Assembly: GCF_947498825.1 (NCBI RefSeq)
Contig: NZ_CANMLV010000003.1
Coordinates: 1-64,000, forward strand
Length of the DNA: 64,000 nucleotides
Direction of reading: 5' to 3'
Source of the DNA: an uncultured Cedecea sp.
Lineage (GTDB): Bacteria > Pseudomonadota > Gammaproteobacteria > Enterobacterales > Enterobacteriaceae
Made by a program: the position numbers and the translations under genes
In this document: positions 56,224 to 64,000 of the stretch, piece by piece
How the letters are laid out: the number at the start of each line of letters is the position of its first letter
Numbering within the stretch: the first letter of the stretch is position 1
The notes under the pieces: generated by a model
Databases searched by the model: none
Seen by the model: only the letters and a program-made list of their open reading frames with translations
Told to the model about the DNA's origin: nothing

Positions 56224-56757
56224 ATGATTCACCCCGTATTCTTGGTTGGCGCTCGCGGCTGTGGTAAGACAACGATTGGCCGTGCTTTGGCGGAAACTCT
56301 CGGGTATTCTTTCGCTGATACTGATAGTTATTTGCTTGCCAGTACGGGTAAAAGCGTGGCAGAGATTGTTTCTGTTGAAGGCTGGCCGGGGTTTCGGGCG
56401 CGTGAATCTCTGGCATTGAAACACATCACTGCGGCTTCGACAGTTGTCGCGACGGGTGGGGGGATGATCCTTTCAGAACATAATCGTCAGTTTATGGCTG
56501 ATCGTGGAATTGCTATCTGGCTTAATGTTCCTGCTGACATTCTGGCTGCGCGGCTTAATGCCTCTCCAGAAGAAGCTCAGCGCCCACCTTTAACCGGAAA
56601 AAGCGTGGTAGACGAAATTGTCGATGTATTGGCTGCGCGTGAGGAACTTTACCGGCAAACTGCTCGTCATATCATTGATGCCTCGCATTCTCCGGAGAGC
56701 GTTGTCGCATCTATTATTAGTGTATTACAGTTGTCAGATGTTAGTTCAGCTATCTAG
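56224..56757 (+). CDS. aroL: Shikimate kinase II AroL
   Basis: 177 residues. Phosphorylates shikimate to shikimate-3-phosphate in the common aromatic pathway. Walker A GARGCGKTT near residue 10, the shikimate-binding DTD and GFRARES, the Walker B-like GGG motif VVATGGGMI near residue 78, and the lid RPPLTGKSV. It matches AroL rather than AroK by its neighbours (yaiI before, aroM after) and by the upstream TyrR box. The E. coli downstream gene yaiA is missing. Confidence 0.95.
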   Translation: MIHPVFLVGARGCGKTTIGRALAETLGYSFADTDSYLLASTGKSVAEIVSVEGWPGFRARESLALKHITAASTVVATGGGMILSEHNRQFMADRGIAIWLNVPADILAARLNASPEEAQRPPLTGKSVVDEIVDVLAAREELYRQTARHIIDASHSPESVVASIISVLQLSDVSSAI

Positions 56758-57116
56758 TTATTCGTTAGCCTGCCGATAATATGATTTGATAATCTGTTAT
56801 AGGCGGGCTACGTTCCCATATACGTTCCCATATACGTTATATTACGTTAATTGTTTTTCGAATAATCTTTTATTTTATGTGCTTATTTCTAAAAAAACTG
56901 TCCCGCTCAATAATAACACCTTGTTAGAATAAACAACGAATTGTTACTGATATATTGTTTTGAAATTGTTGAAATGTTGTTTAGGATTGATGTGAAGCTC
57001 CGCCTTACACTGTTCTGTTATGCCATTTTTTAGAGTATAGCCAGGACACAGTGTAGTAGCTCATGACGGATCAATACTGGACATTGAACTGATACGAAGC
57101 AGAGGCGACGCAAAGT
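56758..57116. other. aroL-aroM intergenic region without yaiA
   Basis: About 360 bp. It contains ACGTTCCCATAT repeated directly at about 56810-56845 (two copies and a partial third). No YaiA-like frame is present; in E. coli that 63-residue gene lies here between aroL and aroM. The rest is AT-rich and may hold an aroM promoter. Confidence 0.55.
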
Positions 57117-57794
57117 ATGAAACTCACTGTAGCGATTCTCTCCATTGGTATGGTTCCGGTGGACGAAATCAGAACGGTTTTAACAGAACATGTAGTAGAT
57201 GAAAAAATTACTCATATCAGCTTATTGGGTAATATGTCACGTGAAGAAGTTTGTTTAGAGTTTTCCCCGGATATCGATGAAGAGCAATATCTTGTTTTAC
57301 TAAGTGATAATCAGCTCGTTAGTGTTGGCCGTAATAAAGTCACTATTGCTATGCAAAACTTAGTTTCGTTGCTCGACAGGCTAGATTATGAAATCGTTTT
57401 ATTAATGAATACTATGCCTTTACATGGACTTAAGGCCCAGAATGCGATTCTTTTAGAACCCGATCGCATACTACCACCACTTGTTGCTTCTATTGTCGAG
57501 AGCCATCAAATGGGGGTTGTTTTACCTTTTCCGGATCTTATTGAGTATCAGCAGGTTAAATGGCGCTCGCTTGAAAAAACGCCTCTTTATGAAATTGCTA
57601 ACCCTGTCGATGGGGCTGATGAAGTGTTACTCCAGGCAGCCCGGCAACTGATTGCCCGGGGAGTTACTGTCATTGTGCTGGATTATTTGGTATTTATGCG
57701 TCGACATCAGCAGTTATTAGAACAACATTTTGATATTCCAGTAATTCTTTCTAATATGCTGGTAGTCAGACTGGCATCAGAACTGCTCGACTAA
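57117..57794 (+). CDS. aroM: AroM family protein
   Basis: 225 residues, as in E. coli AroM. It starts MKLTVAILSIGMVPVDEI, with SLLGNMSREEVCLEF, PDRILPPLVASIVESHQMGV and GVTVIVLDYLVFMRRHQQLL further on. The fold resembles Asp/Glu racemase-like proteins. No enzymatic function is established, but in E. coli it is TyrR-regulated together with aroL. Here about 360 bp separate it from aroL, so it may have its own promoter. Confidence 0.93.
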   Translation: MKLTVAILSIGMVPVDEIRTVLTEHVVDEKITHISLLGNMSREEVCLEFSPDIDEEQYLVLLSDNQLVSVGRNKVTIAMQNLVSLLDRLDYEIVLLMNTMPLHGLKAQNAILLEPDRILPPLVASIVESHQMGVVLPFPDLIEYQQVKWRSLEKTPLYEIANPVDGADEVLLQAARQLIARGVTVIVLDYLVFMRRHQQLLEQHFDIPVILSNMLVVRLASELLD

Positions 57795-57936
57795 ATAAAC
57801 TCAGTACTGTATCAGTCTTCCTGAAGACGATATTTCCGGATTACTGCAGTGTGACCGGTATAATTATCGTGACAGAGCAGAGTATTACCCCCTATATTAT
57901 TTTTTTAAATTTCTTATCTCTATAAAGGGTTTGTCC

Positions 57937-58230
57937 ATGCTTCAGAGTAACGAGTACTTTTCCGGTAAAGTAAAATCCATTGGTTTCGATAGCAGTAGTA
58001 CTGGCCGTGCAAGTGTAGGTGTGATGGCTGAGGGAGAGTATACGTTTGGGACAGCTGAGCCCGAAGAGATGACGGTAGTCAGTGGTGCTCTGAACGTGTT
58101 ATTACCGGGCGAAACTGAGTGGAAAGTCTATGGTGCTGGTGATGTTTTTCACGTTCCCGGCAACAGTGAATTTAATCTTCAGGTAGCAGAACCGACTTCT
58201 TATCTTTGTCGTTACCTGTCTGATAAATAA
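57937..58230 (+). CDS. ppnP: Pyrimidine/purine nucleoside phosphorylase PpnP (YaiE)
   Basis: 97 residues from ATG 57937 with an AAAGGG site; a TTG two codons upstream is an alternative. Small cupin that phosphorolyses several nucleosides to the base and ribose-1-phosphate. Characteristic sequence: [20 protein letters not shown], then [20 protein letters not shown] and [11 protein letters not shown]. The E. coli protein is 94 residues. Confidence 0.96.
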   Translation: MLQSNEYFSGKVKSIGFDSSSTGRASVGVMAEGEYTFGTAEPEEMTVVSGALNVLLPGETEWKVYGAGDVFHVPGNSEFNLQVAEPTSYLCRYLSDK

Positions 58231-58239
58231 TGCGGAATA

Positions 58240-58271
58240 CAGAGCGCAGCTCGCGCTCTGTTACTTTTTTC
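58240..58271 (+). terminator. Rho-independent terminator between ppnP and rdgC
   Basis: CAGAGCGC-AGCTC-GCGCTCTG followed by TTACTTTTTTC. An 8-bp GC-rich stem at the end of ppnP. Confidence 0.88.
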
Positions 58272-58279
58272 GGTGGTAA

Positions 58280-59191
58280 TTAATGCTGTGCTTCTCCGCC
58301 TAAAGCATCAATCAGATTGGTTATCAATGCTGTTAGCTCTGCGGTCATCAGAATAAAATCAGCATCAAAGCGCTGTCCGACGTCTTCTCTGTCTATGTCG
58401 TCGTTTTGTTCACGCAGGGTATCGGCAAACTTCAGGCGTTTAATCGAAGCATCATCTGCAATAATGAACTGTACCCGCTCCTGATAGTCCAGTGCTAGTT
58501 TGGTGACTACTTTCCCGGACTCAATATGATTGGCTATTTCATCACAGACCAGGTCTTGCTGCTTACAGCGGATCACTCCACCGCCCTCCAGCATTGCTTT
58601 CAGTTCTGCCTCATCCATCAGCGCAAAACCTGCAGGTGTCTCACCTGAGCGAACCCATTCAGTCAGCGTTAATTCCAGAGGTTTTTCAAACGTTAAAGGA
58701 ACCACTGGTAACGACCCCAGGCTTTTACGTAGCAAAGCCAGAGTGTCTTCTGCTTTTTTCGCGCTGGCACAGTCCAGCATGATGATGTTATTAACCGTGT
58801 CTATCCAGACCATCGTCTGATTAAAGCGGCTGAAAGCACGCGGCAATAAACTATGAAGCACTTCATCTTTTAGCGAGTCTTTCTCGGTTTTTTTCAGTTT
58901 CCGGGCCTGTTCTGCTTCCAGTTTATTGATTTTTGCTTCAAGAGTTTGCTTAATGACTGACGCGGGTAGCATTTTTTCTTCTTTACGGGCACAAATGATA
59001 ATCTGACCATTTGCCACATGGGTCAGTGCATCACTGTGAGACCCCATCGGAGAGACCCAACCCGTTTTTGCCATATCCTGGCTGCCGCAAGGCGTAAAGG
59101 AAAATTCGGCTAACTGTCTTTCCATTACGTCCGCCGTCAGCGTGATATCACGACTTAAACGGTACACCATTAAATTTTTAAACCACAGCAT
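58280..59191 (-). CDS. rdgC: Recombination-associated protein RdgC
   Basis: 303 residues, E. coli length. Ring-shaped dimer that binds double-stranded DNA and inhibits RecA-mediated exchange. Recognisable blocks are [14 protein letters not shown] at the start, [40 protein letters not shown] and [20 protein letters not shown]. Divergent from mak, convergent with ppnP, as in E. coli. Confidence 0.97.
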   Translation of the reverse strand: MLWFKNLMVYRLSRDITLTADVMERQLAEFSFTPCGSQDMAKTGWVSPMGSHSDALTHVANGQIIICARKEEKMLPASVIKQTLEAKINKLEAEQARKLKKTEKDSLKDEVLHSLLPRAFSRFNQTMVWIDTVNNIIMLDCASAKKAEDTLALLRKSLGSLPVVPLTFEKPLELTLTEWVRSGETPAGFALMDEAELKAMLEGGGVIRCKQQDLVCDEIANHIESGKVVTKLALDYQERVQFIIADDASIKRLKFADTLREQNDDIDREDVGQRFDADFILMTAELTALITNLIDALGGEAQH

Positions 59192-59284
59192 GACTCTGTC
59201 CTGGATTGTCAGTTAAACGCAGAGCATATGATAACGAATTGATGATGGTCTTTATACCCGTCATGTATTTTTGAGGAAGATATC

Positions 59285-60196
59285 GTGCGTATAGGAATTG
59301 ATTTAGGTGGCACTAAAACAGAAGTGATTGCACTGGCTGATGACGGTGCTGAGCTATTTCGACATCGTTTGCCGACACCAAAGAACGATTATCAGGCAAC
59401 AATTCGCACCATTGTGGAACTGGTTGCCAGAGCGGAAACGGCGACAGGAGAGAGGGGAAGTGTCGGAATTGGTATCCCGGGATCTATTTCCCCTTATACC
59501 AGGATGGTAAAAAATGCCAATTCGACCTGGCTCAATGGACAGCCTTTTGACAGCGATTTACAGCGAGCGTTAAACCGTGATGTTCGGCTGGCAAATGATG
59601 CTAACTGTCTGGCGGTATCAGAAGCGATTGACGGGGCCGCAAGTGGAGCACAAGTTGTTTTTGCCGTAATTATTGGTACGGGCTGTGGTTCTGGTATCGC
59701 TATTCATGGGCGTAGTCTTATTGGCGGGAATGGTACTGCGGGGGAGTGGGGGCATAATCCACTTCCCTGGATGGATGACGAAGAACTGCGCATTTGTGAG
59801 CAACTTCCTTGTTATTGCGGGAAACAGGGCTGCATTGAGACCTTTGTTTCCGGTAGTGGCTTTAGCGCTGACTTCTTGCGTCTGAGTGGTGAGCATTTGA
59901 ATGGTCATGACATTATCATGCGTGCCGAACAGCAAGATGCTGTGGCTGAACAGGCTATTCATCGCTATGAAACACGCCTTGCCAAGTCTCTGGCTCATAT
60001 CGTGAATATACTCGATCCGGATGTGATTGTACTGGGGGGTGGAATGAGTAATGTTGACCGGCTCTATCAAACCTTGCCGCAACTTATCAAACCCTGGGTA
60101 TTCGGAGGTGAGTGTGAAACCCCCATTCTTAAAGCACAGCATGGGGATTCCAGTGGCGTCAGGGGGGCTGCATGGTTATGGCCGCTGGAAAAATAG
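59285..60196 (+). CDS. mak: Fructokinase Mak (ROK family)
   Basis: 303 residues from GTG with a GAGGAAG site. Phosphorylates free fructose (weakly mannose and glucose). Phosphate-binding DLGGTKTEV at the N terminus, [12 protein letters not shown] with the catalytic aspartate near residue 103, GTGCGSG, and the ROK zinc site HNPLPW...[10 protein letters not shown] near residues 157-183. In E. coli araJ lies between mak and sbcC; here it is absent. Confidence 0.96.
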   Translation: MRIGIDLGGTKTEVIALADDGAELFRHRLPTPKNDYQATIRTIVELVARAETATGERGSVGIGIPGSISPYTRMVKNANSTWLNGQPFDSDLQRALNRDVRLANDANCLAVSEAIDGAASGAQVVFAVIIGTGCGSGIAIHGRSLIGGNGTAGEWGHNPLPWMDDEELRICEQLPCYCGKQGCIETFVSGSGFSADFLRLSGEHLNGHDIIMRAEQQDAVAEQAIHRYETRLAKSLAHIVNILDPDVIVLGGGMSNVDRLYQTLPQLIKPWVFGGECETPILKAQHGDSSGVRGAAWLWPLEK

Positions 60197-60200
60197 CGAT

Positions 60201-60262
60201 TATCTCCGTCATGCTTCAAGTTGCCTGGGGGTCTACAGGCAGCTTGAGTTATTCCGGATATA
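60201..60262. repeat. Short ERIC-like repeat (62 bp)
   Basis: Arms TATCTCCGTCATGCTTCAAG and CAGCTTGAGTTATTCCGGATATA joined through a short loop with no core. It occupies the whole gap between the convergent mak and sbcC genes and probably folds as a terminator-like hairpin. Confidence 0.75.
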
Positions 60263-60271
60263 ATTTTGCCG

Positions 60272-63200
60272 TCAGCTGACGGCAAATACTTTGTCCAGTT
60301 TGCTTATCCCCAATCCGTTTATCTTTTTCACTTTCACTTGTACAGGGATCCTGTCTTTCATTGCTTCGACGTGGCTTATCACACCGATTGTTTTACCTCT
60401 GGCGTTAAGGGCATCCAGCGCATCCAGAGCGATATCCAGGGTCTCGGCATCGAGAGTGCCAAATCCTTCGTCCAGGAACAGTGAGTCAATACGAGTCTTA
60501 TGGCTGACGAGATCGGACAGCGCCAGAGCCAGTGCTAAACTGACCAAAAAACTTTCTCCTCCTGAGAGCGTTCTGGTATCACGCAGGGCATCAGCTTGCC
60601 AGGTATCGAGCACCTGCAGTTCCAGAGCCTCGCTGTCTTTACGCTGCAGCAGGTAACGACCATGCAGGCGATTCAGTTGGTTGTTAGCAAGCCAGACCAG
60701 GTTATCCAGCGTCAGTCCCTGAGCGAATTTACGGAACTTATCTCCCTCCTTTGAGCCAATAAGCGCATTGAGGTCCCCCCAGTCTTGTAACTGCTTTTCT
60801 TGCACTTCTATTGTTTTAATCAAGGCAGACTGACGCTGCTTATTTGCCGCATCATGCTGAAGTTGCTGCTGAATTTTCCCCTGCTGGGTGGTGTTTTCCC
60901 GGAGTTGTTGGGTATATTGTGTTATCTGTATTGTCAGGGATTCTGCATCTGTTTCATCGCTCAGTGTCACCGGGCGGGTAGACTGATGCTCTGTCAGTGT
61001 CTGTATTGCCTGTAACAACAGTGTATTTTGTTGCTGTTGCTGACGCTCAAGTTCTTCTTTGCGCTCTGTTAATGCCTTGCGCTGGGTTTCATCAAGTAAT
61101 GCGCTATAGAAATCATCAGCGTGACTGAACGGGCTTTGTGTCAGGGCTGTATTAAACTGTACCTGAGCCGAAGAAAGTTCAGCTTCACTCTGTTGCAATT
61201 GCTGCTTCAAAGAGTGCTGCTCACCTTCCAGGCGAGTGTACTCGCTGTACAGATGCTGCCAGTTTTGCAGGGCAGTAAGTTGCTGACTCTCATCAAGATC
61301 AGGGGGGGTACTTCCATCATCTGGCAGTGTCGAAAGCACTGGCTCCAGGGAGGCTAGTTGCAGTTGTAACTGAGGGATTTGAGCTTCCTCCTCTTGCCAG
61401 CGCTGTGATTCCTTCTGTCGTGCGTCAAGCCATTGGGCTTCTGTACCGTTTTCCGGAACTGTCAGCCCTGCATTTTCCAGGCTCATCATCAAAGCATGAT
61501 GCTGGGTGTCGATCACTGCCTTTAATTGTTGATATTGTGAATTGAGTTGTTGATGCTGGGTTTCCAGTTGCTGACGTTCATTCAGTTGACGTAAGCTCTG
61601 TTCGTACTGCTCTTGTTTGTCCAACCACTGACTGATATTTTCGGTAAGAGTGAGGGTGACTCCTAAGTAGATACAACACTGTTGCCATTGTTCTGTAAGA
61701 GTTTTTTCTTCCTCCTGAATGTGTATCAGTATCTGGCATATTTTTTCACGTTGCTGGTATTGTGTTTCCAGCTGGCCTTTCATTGCTGCACCTTGGTTAG
61801 CAAGTACTTCCACCTCCTGGGTCAGTTTTGCCAGTTGCTGCTGACTTTCGGCCGGTTGGATCTGCTGATAAGCGATGACGGCAGGATGTTCAGTGGAACC
61901 ACAGAGCGGGCAAGGTTGTCCGGACTCCAGGCGATGGCGTTCCGTTTCCAGGCTTTGTATGCGCTTTTCTAAATCGACTATTTTTGCCTGGGCACTTTCT
62001 TGCTGGCGTATCTCTTTATAACGCTGGCGGGTCGCCTCAAGCTGTGTTTCTCGCTCTTTTATCTGCTTATTGAGCTGCTGCTGCTCAGCATCTTGTTCTG
62101 CTTGACGCTTGCTCAGGGCGTGAAATTGCTGATGCAACAAGGCCAGTTTTTGATGATGGGGCCGGGCTGCTATCTGTTTTTGTAAGTAAACACTCACCTC
62201 TTCGTTCGTCAGAGAAAGTGAGATGACCGGTAGCATCTGTAATTTTTTCTGACTGACATCAATACTATATTGCCATTCGGCGAGCTGTTGCTCATCACGT
62301 CTTAGTCGTTCAAAAGCACCGCGCCAGCCAGCGAGTTCATTGCCCCACAGGCGATACTTATCATGAGTTTTAAGCCAGTTTTGCTTTTCTGTCAGGCTGC
62401 CTTGCAATTCACTGGCACGCTTAGCTGCCAGTAAGCGTGTCTGCTGGCGAGATAGAGCGATATGCTGTAAGCGAGTATTTACCTCAATGCTGTATTGCAC
62501 TTTCTGTTGATGTATTTTCTGACGTTCCTCAAGCCGTAATCCATCAGGCCGTAATGCTTCAGCCAGTAATGCACGGGTCAGTTTGTTTTGTTGCGGGGCG
62601 AAATCCAGTAATGCTTTTTGGGCATGGTTGACGCTTTGCTGCTGTTGCTGGTTCTGGAGTGTTAGCTGTGTGAGTCGAGTTAACCATTGATGATGCTGCT
62701 GGCGTTGCTGTAACTCTTCCAGCCAAACCTTTTCACTCTTCGCCAGTTCTTGAAGTTGTTCTGTGAGCTGTTGCTGCTGGGATTCGCTTAGCAAAGCAAT
62801 CCCTTCGGCTTGGGTGAGTAGAAGATCAAGCTGACTTTTTATCTGTTTATAGTTTTCAAAGACCGCGCTCGATAACGAGCCGTAGATCTCTGTTCCGGTC
62901 AGCTCTTCTAATAATGACGCTCTGTCATTCGCACTGGCATTTAAAAAGGCAGCAAACTGTCCCTGAGATAACATCATCGAGCGGGTAAAGCGACCGTAGT
63001 CCAGTCCAGTTAATGAAGCGATGGCTTCCAGCTTATCTTTCACTTTGTCAGCAATGATTTTTCCATCACTGACCCGAGCCAGCTCGACTCTTGGAGCTTG
63101 CAGATTACCATTGATAGCGTTACGGGCTCGGTTCTGGCTCCAGAAAGCACGCCAGGCAACGCCCTTCACTTCAAATTCAACTTCTGCCAGGCATTCAGCG

Positions 63201-63427
63201 GTATCTCGGGTCATTAAATCGTTCTGTGACTGGGTCAGAGTATTCAGACGAGGAGTTTGGTGATAAAGCGCCAGGCAGATGGCATCCAGTAGTGTTGTTT
63301 TACCGGCACCTGTTGGGCCGGTAATAGCGAACAGCCCGTTGCTGGCGAAAGGTTCTTGAGTAAAATCGATTTTCCACTCACCTTTGAGTGCGTTCAGGTT
63401 TTTCAAGCGTAGGCTGAGAATTTTCAC
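60272..63427 (-). CDS. sbcC: Exonuclease subunit SbcC
   Basis: 1051 residues (E. coli 1048). SMC/Rad50-type ATPase that with SbcD cleaves DNA hairpins and protein-blocked ends. Walker [15 protein letters not shown] near residue 35 is followed by two very long glutamine-rich coiled coils flanking the zinc hook CPLC (near residue 507, in [13 protein letters not shown]). The C-terminal ATPase half has [20 protein letters not shown] and Walker [15 protein letters not shown]. It overlaps the sbcD stop by 4 bp, so sbcDC is one operon. Confidence 0.97.
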   Translation of the reverse strand: MKILSLRLKNLNALKGEWKIDFTQEPFASNGLFAITGPTGAGKTTLLDAICLALYHQTPRLNTLTQSQNDLMTRDTAECLAEVEFEVKGVAWRAFWSQNRARNAINGNLQAPRVELARVSDGKIIADKVKDKLEAIASLTGLDYGRFTRSMMLSQGQFAAFLNASANDRASLLEELTGTEIYGSLSSAVFENYKQIKSQLDLLLTQAEGIALLSESQQQQLTEQLQELAKSEKVWLEELQQRQQHHQWLTRLTQLTLQNQQQQQSVNHAQKALLDFAPQQNKLTRALLAEALRPDGLRLEERQKIHQQKVQYSIEVNTRLQHIALSRQQTRLLAAKRASELQGSLTEKQNWLKTHDKYRLWGNELAGWRGAFERLRRDEQQLAEWQYSIDVSQKKLQMLPVISLSLTNEEVSVYLQKQIAARPHHQKLALLHQQFHALSKRQAEQDAEQQQLNKQIKERETQLEATRQRYKEIRQQESAQAKIVDLEKRIQSLETERHRLESGQPCPLCGSTEHPAVIAYQQIQPAESQQQLAKLTQEVEVLANQGAAMKGQLETQYQQREKICQILIHIQEEEKTLTEQWQQCCIYLGVTLTLTENISQWLDKQEQYEQSLRQLNERQQLETQHQQLNSQYQQLKAVIDTQHHALMMSLENAGLTVPENGTEAQWLDARQKESQRWQEEEAQIPQLQLQLASLEPVLSTLPDDGSTPPDLDESQQLTALQNWQHLYSEYTRLEGEQHSLKQQLQQSEAELSSAQVQFNTALTQSPFSHADDFYSALLDETQRKALTERKEELERQQQQQNTLLLQAIQTLTEHQSTRPVTLSDETDAESLTIQITQYTQQLRENTTQQGKIQQQLQHDAANKQRQSALIKTIEVQEKQLQDWGDLNALIGSKEGDKFRKFAQGLTLDNLVWLANNQLNRLHGRYLLQRKDSEALELQVLDTWQADALRDTRTLSGGESFLVSLALALALSDLVSHKTRIDSLFLDEGFGTLDAETLDIALDALDALNARGKTIGVISHVEAMKDRIPVQVKVKKINGLGISKLDKVFAVS

Positions 63428-64000
63428 GGTGACTCTTGCTCCTCATGAAGTGAGGAAAGTGTTTGTGTAAATAATTTCCGCAGGCGGACGGCATGTTCCT
63501 CATCAAATGGCTCTTGCTCCAGTCGTCGTTCAAAAACATCCATCGGACTTAACTCACTTAATGTTTCCTTCAGTGGATTAGCCATAAAACGTTCACGCTG
63601 GGCACGGCTTCTGCGGATCAGTAATATTTCGACCGGAAGACTGGCCGATAAATCTTGAATTTGTCTGTGTATATCGTTCAGATATTCGTCAGTGCTGACT
63701 TCAATATCCAACCAGATCTTGCTATCAGATGGCGCATCTCGCCATTGTTCTAATTGCTGACTAATTTCTGTGATTGAGCCTTTTAATGTCACTAGCTGCT
63801 GCGTAACAGGAACTTCAAGTGGCTCAACACTTGCCAGTTTACCGGCCTCAAAGGTGACCAGAAGAACATTTTTAATGCGGTTAGTTTCATCAAAACTGAG
63901 TGCAATAGGTGAACCGCTATAACGAATATGTTCGCAACCAGCAACTTTTTGCGGACGATGAATATGTCCGAGGGCAATATAGTCAGCAGGGGGAAATGCA
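63424..64000 (-). CDS. sbcD: Exonuclease subunit SbcD (partial, C-terminal part)
   Basis: About 192 codons of the Mre11-type metallophosphoesterase that partners SbcC; the N-terminal part with most metal-binding motifs lies beyond the right edge. The frame is open across the boundary: [20 protein letters not shown] (the GHIH motif, a metal-ligand histidine pair) followed by [16 protein letters not shown] and [20 protein letters not shown], to the stop at 63424. An apparent start at 63792 is an internal GTG; there is no frameshift here. Confidence 0.95.
   Translation of the reverse strand, partial: AFPPADYIALGHIHRPQKVAGCEHIRYSGSPIALSFDETNRIKNVLLVTFEAGKLASVEPLEVPVTQQLVTLKGSITEISQQLEQWRDAPSDSKIWLDIEVSTDEYLNDIHRQIQDLSASLPVEILLIRRSRAQRERFMANPLKETLSELSPMDVFERRLEQEPFDEEHAVRLRKLFTQTLSSLHEEQESP

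Noticed and set aside
63424-63977. Apparent frameshift splitting sbcD into two open frames
   Set aside because: The true frame is continuous through the window edge ([11 protein letters not shown]...[10 protein letters not shown]). The 61-codon frame is out of phase and the ATG-like start at 63792 is an internal GTG.

Overview
The window comes from an enterobacterial chromosome (Enterobacterales, most like Enterobacteriaceae). Long stretches follow Escherichia coli gene order: tRNA-Arg(ACG)-yqaB-yqaA-gshA-micA-luxS, emrB-emrA-emrR and proXWV on the left, and ampH-lpxP-sbmA-yaiZ-ddlA-iraP-proC-yaiI-aroL-aroM-ppnP-rdgC-mak-sbcC-sbcD on the right. E. coli-type details are kept, including the TTG start of gshA, the MicA sRNA with its sigma-E promoter, and the anti-adaptor iraP. 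Scattered ERIC-like palindromes (127 bp full length, 62-78 bp internally deleted forms) fit the same group. The species cannot be fixed from the sequence alone.

Layout. 1-3.8 kb: core genes. 3.9-17.2 kb: an accessory island between luxS and emrB. It holds a decayed LysR gene, a contact-dependent growth inhibition (CDI) locus cdiB-cdiA-cdiI, an orphan toxin/immunity module that begins exactly at a VENN motif, a SymE-like gene and an IS3-family transposase remnant. 17.2-20 kb: an AraC-type regulator convergent with a free-standing long-form leuA. 20-28.5 kb: the EmrAB-EmrR drug efflux system, an MFS exporter and the ProVWX osmoprotectant importer. 28.9-32 kb: a LysR-controlled cluster (carboxymuconolactone decarboxylase-like, tautomerase-like, DUF4865, rhodanese ygaP) plus a truncated AhpD-like fragment. 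32.4-37.8 kb: a five-gene operon coding for a binding-protein ABC importer, an unusual metallo-beta-lactamase-fold hydrolase and a histidine phosphatase. 38-46.5 kb: mosaic accessory and displaced core genes (fimbrial-like secreted protein, GNAT, zinT with Zur boxes, dcuSR, pheP, yicL, dgcP). 46.5-64 kb: the ampH-to-sbcD block, with yagU decayed to a pseudogene and yaiA, phoA, psiF and araJ absent from their E. coli positions.

How the genes work together. CdiB exports CdiA, which carries a glycine-rich hydrophobic C-terminal toxin region. A small two-helix membrane protein directly downstream is the probable immunity protein. Behind it lies a displaced nuclease-type toxin tail with its own immunity gene, a reservoir for toxin switching by recombination at the ENN-coding sequence. 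The ABC operon looks like an uptake-and-dephosphorylation route for an unidentified phosphorylated compound. It is the least explained metabolic system here.
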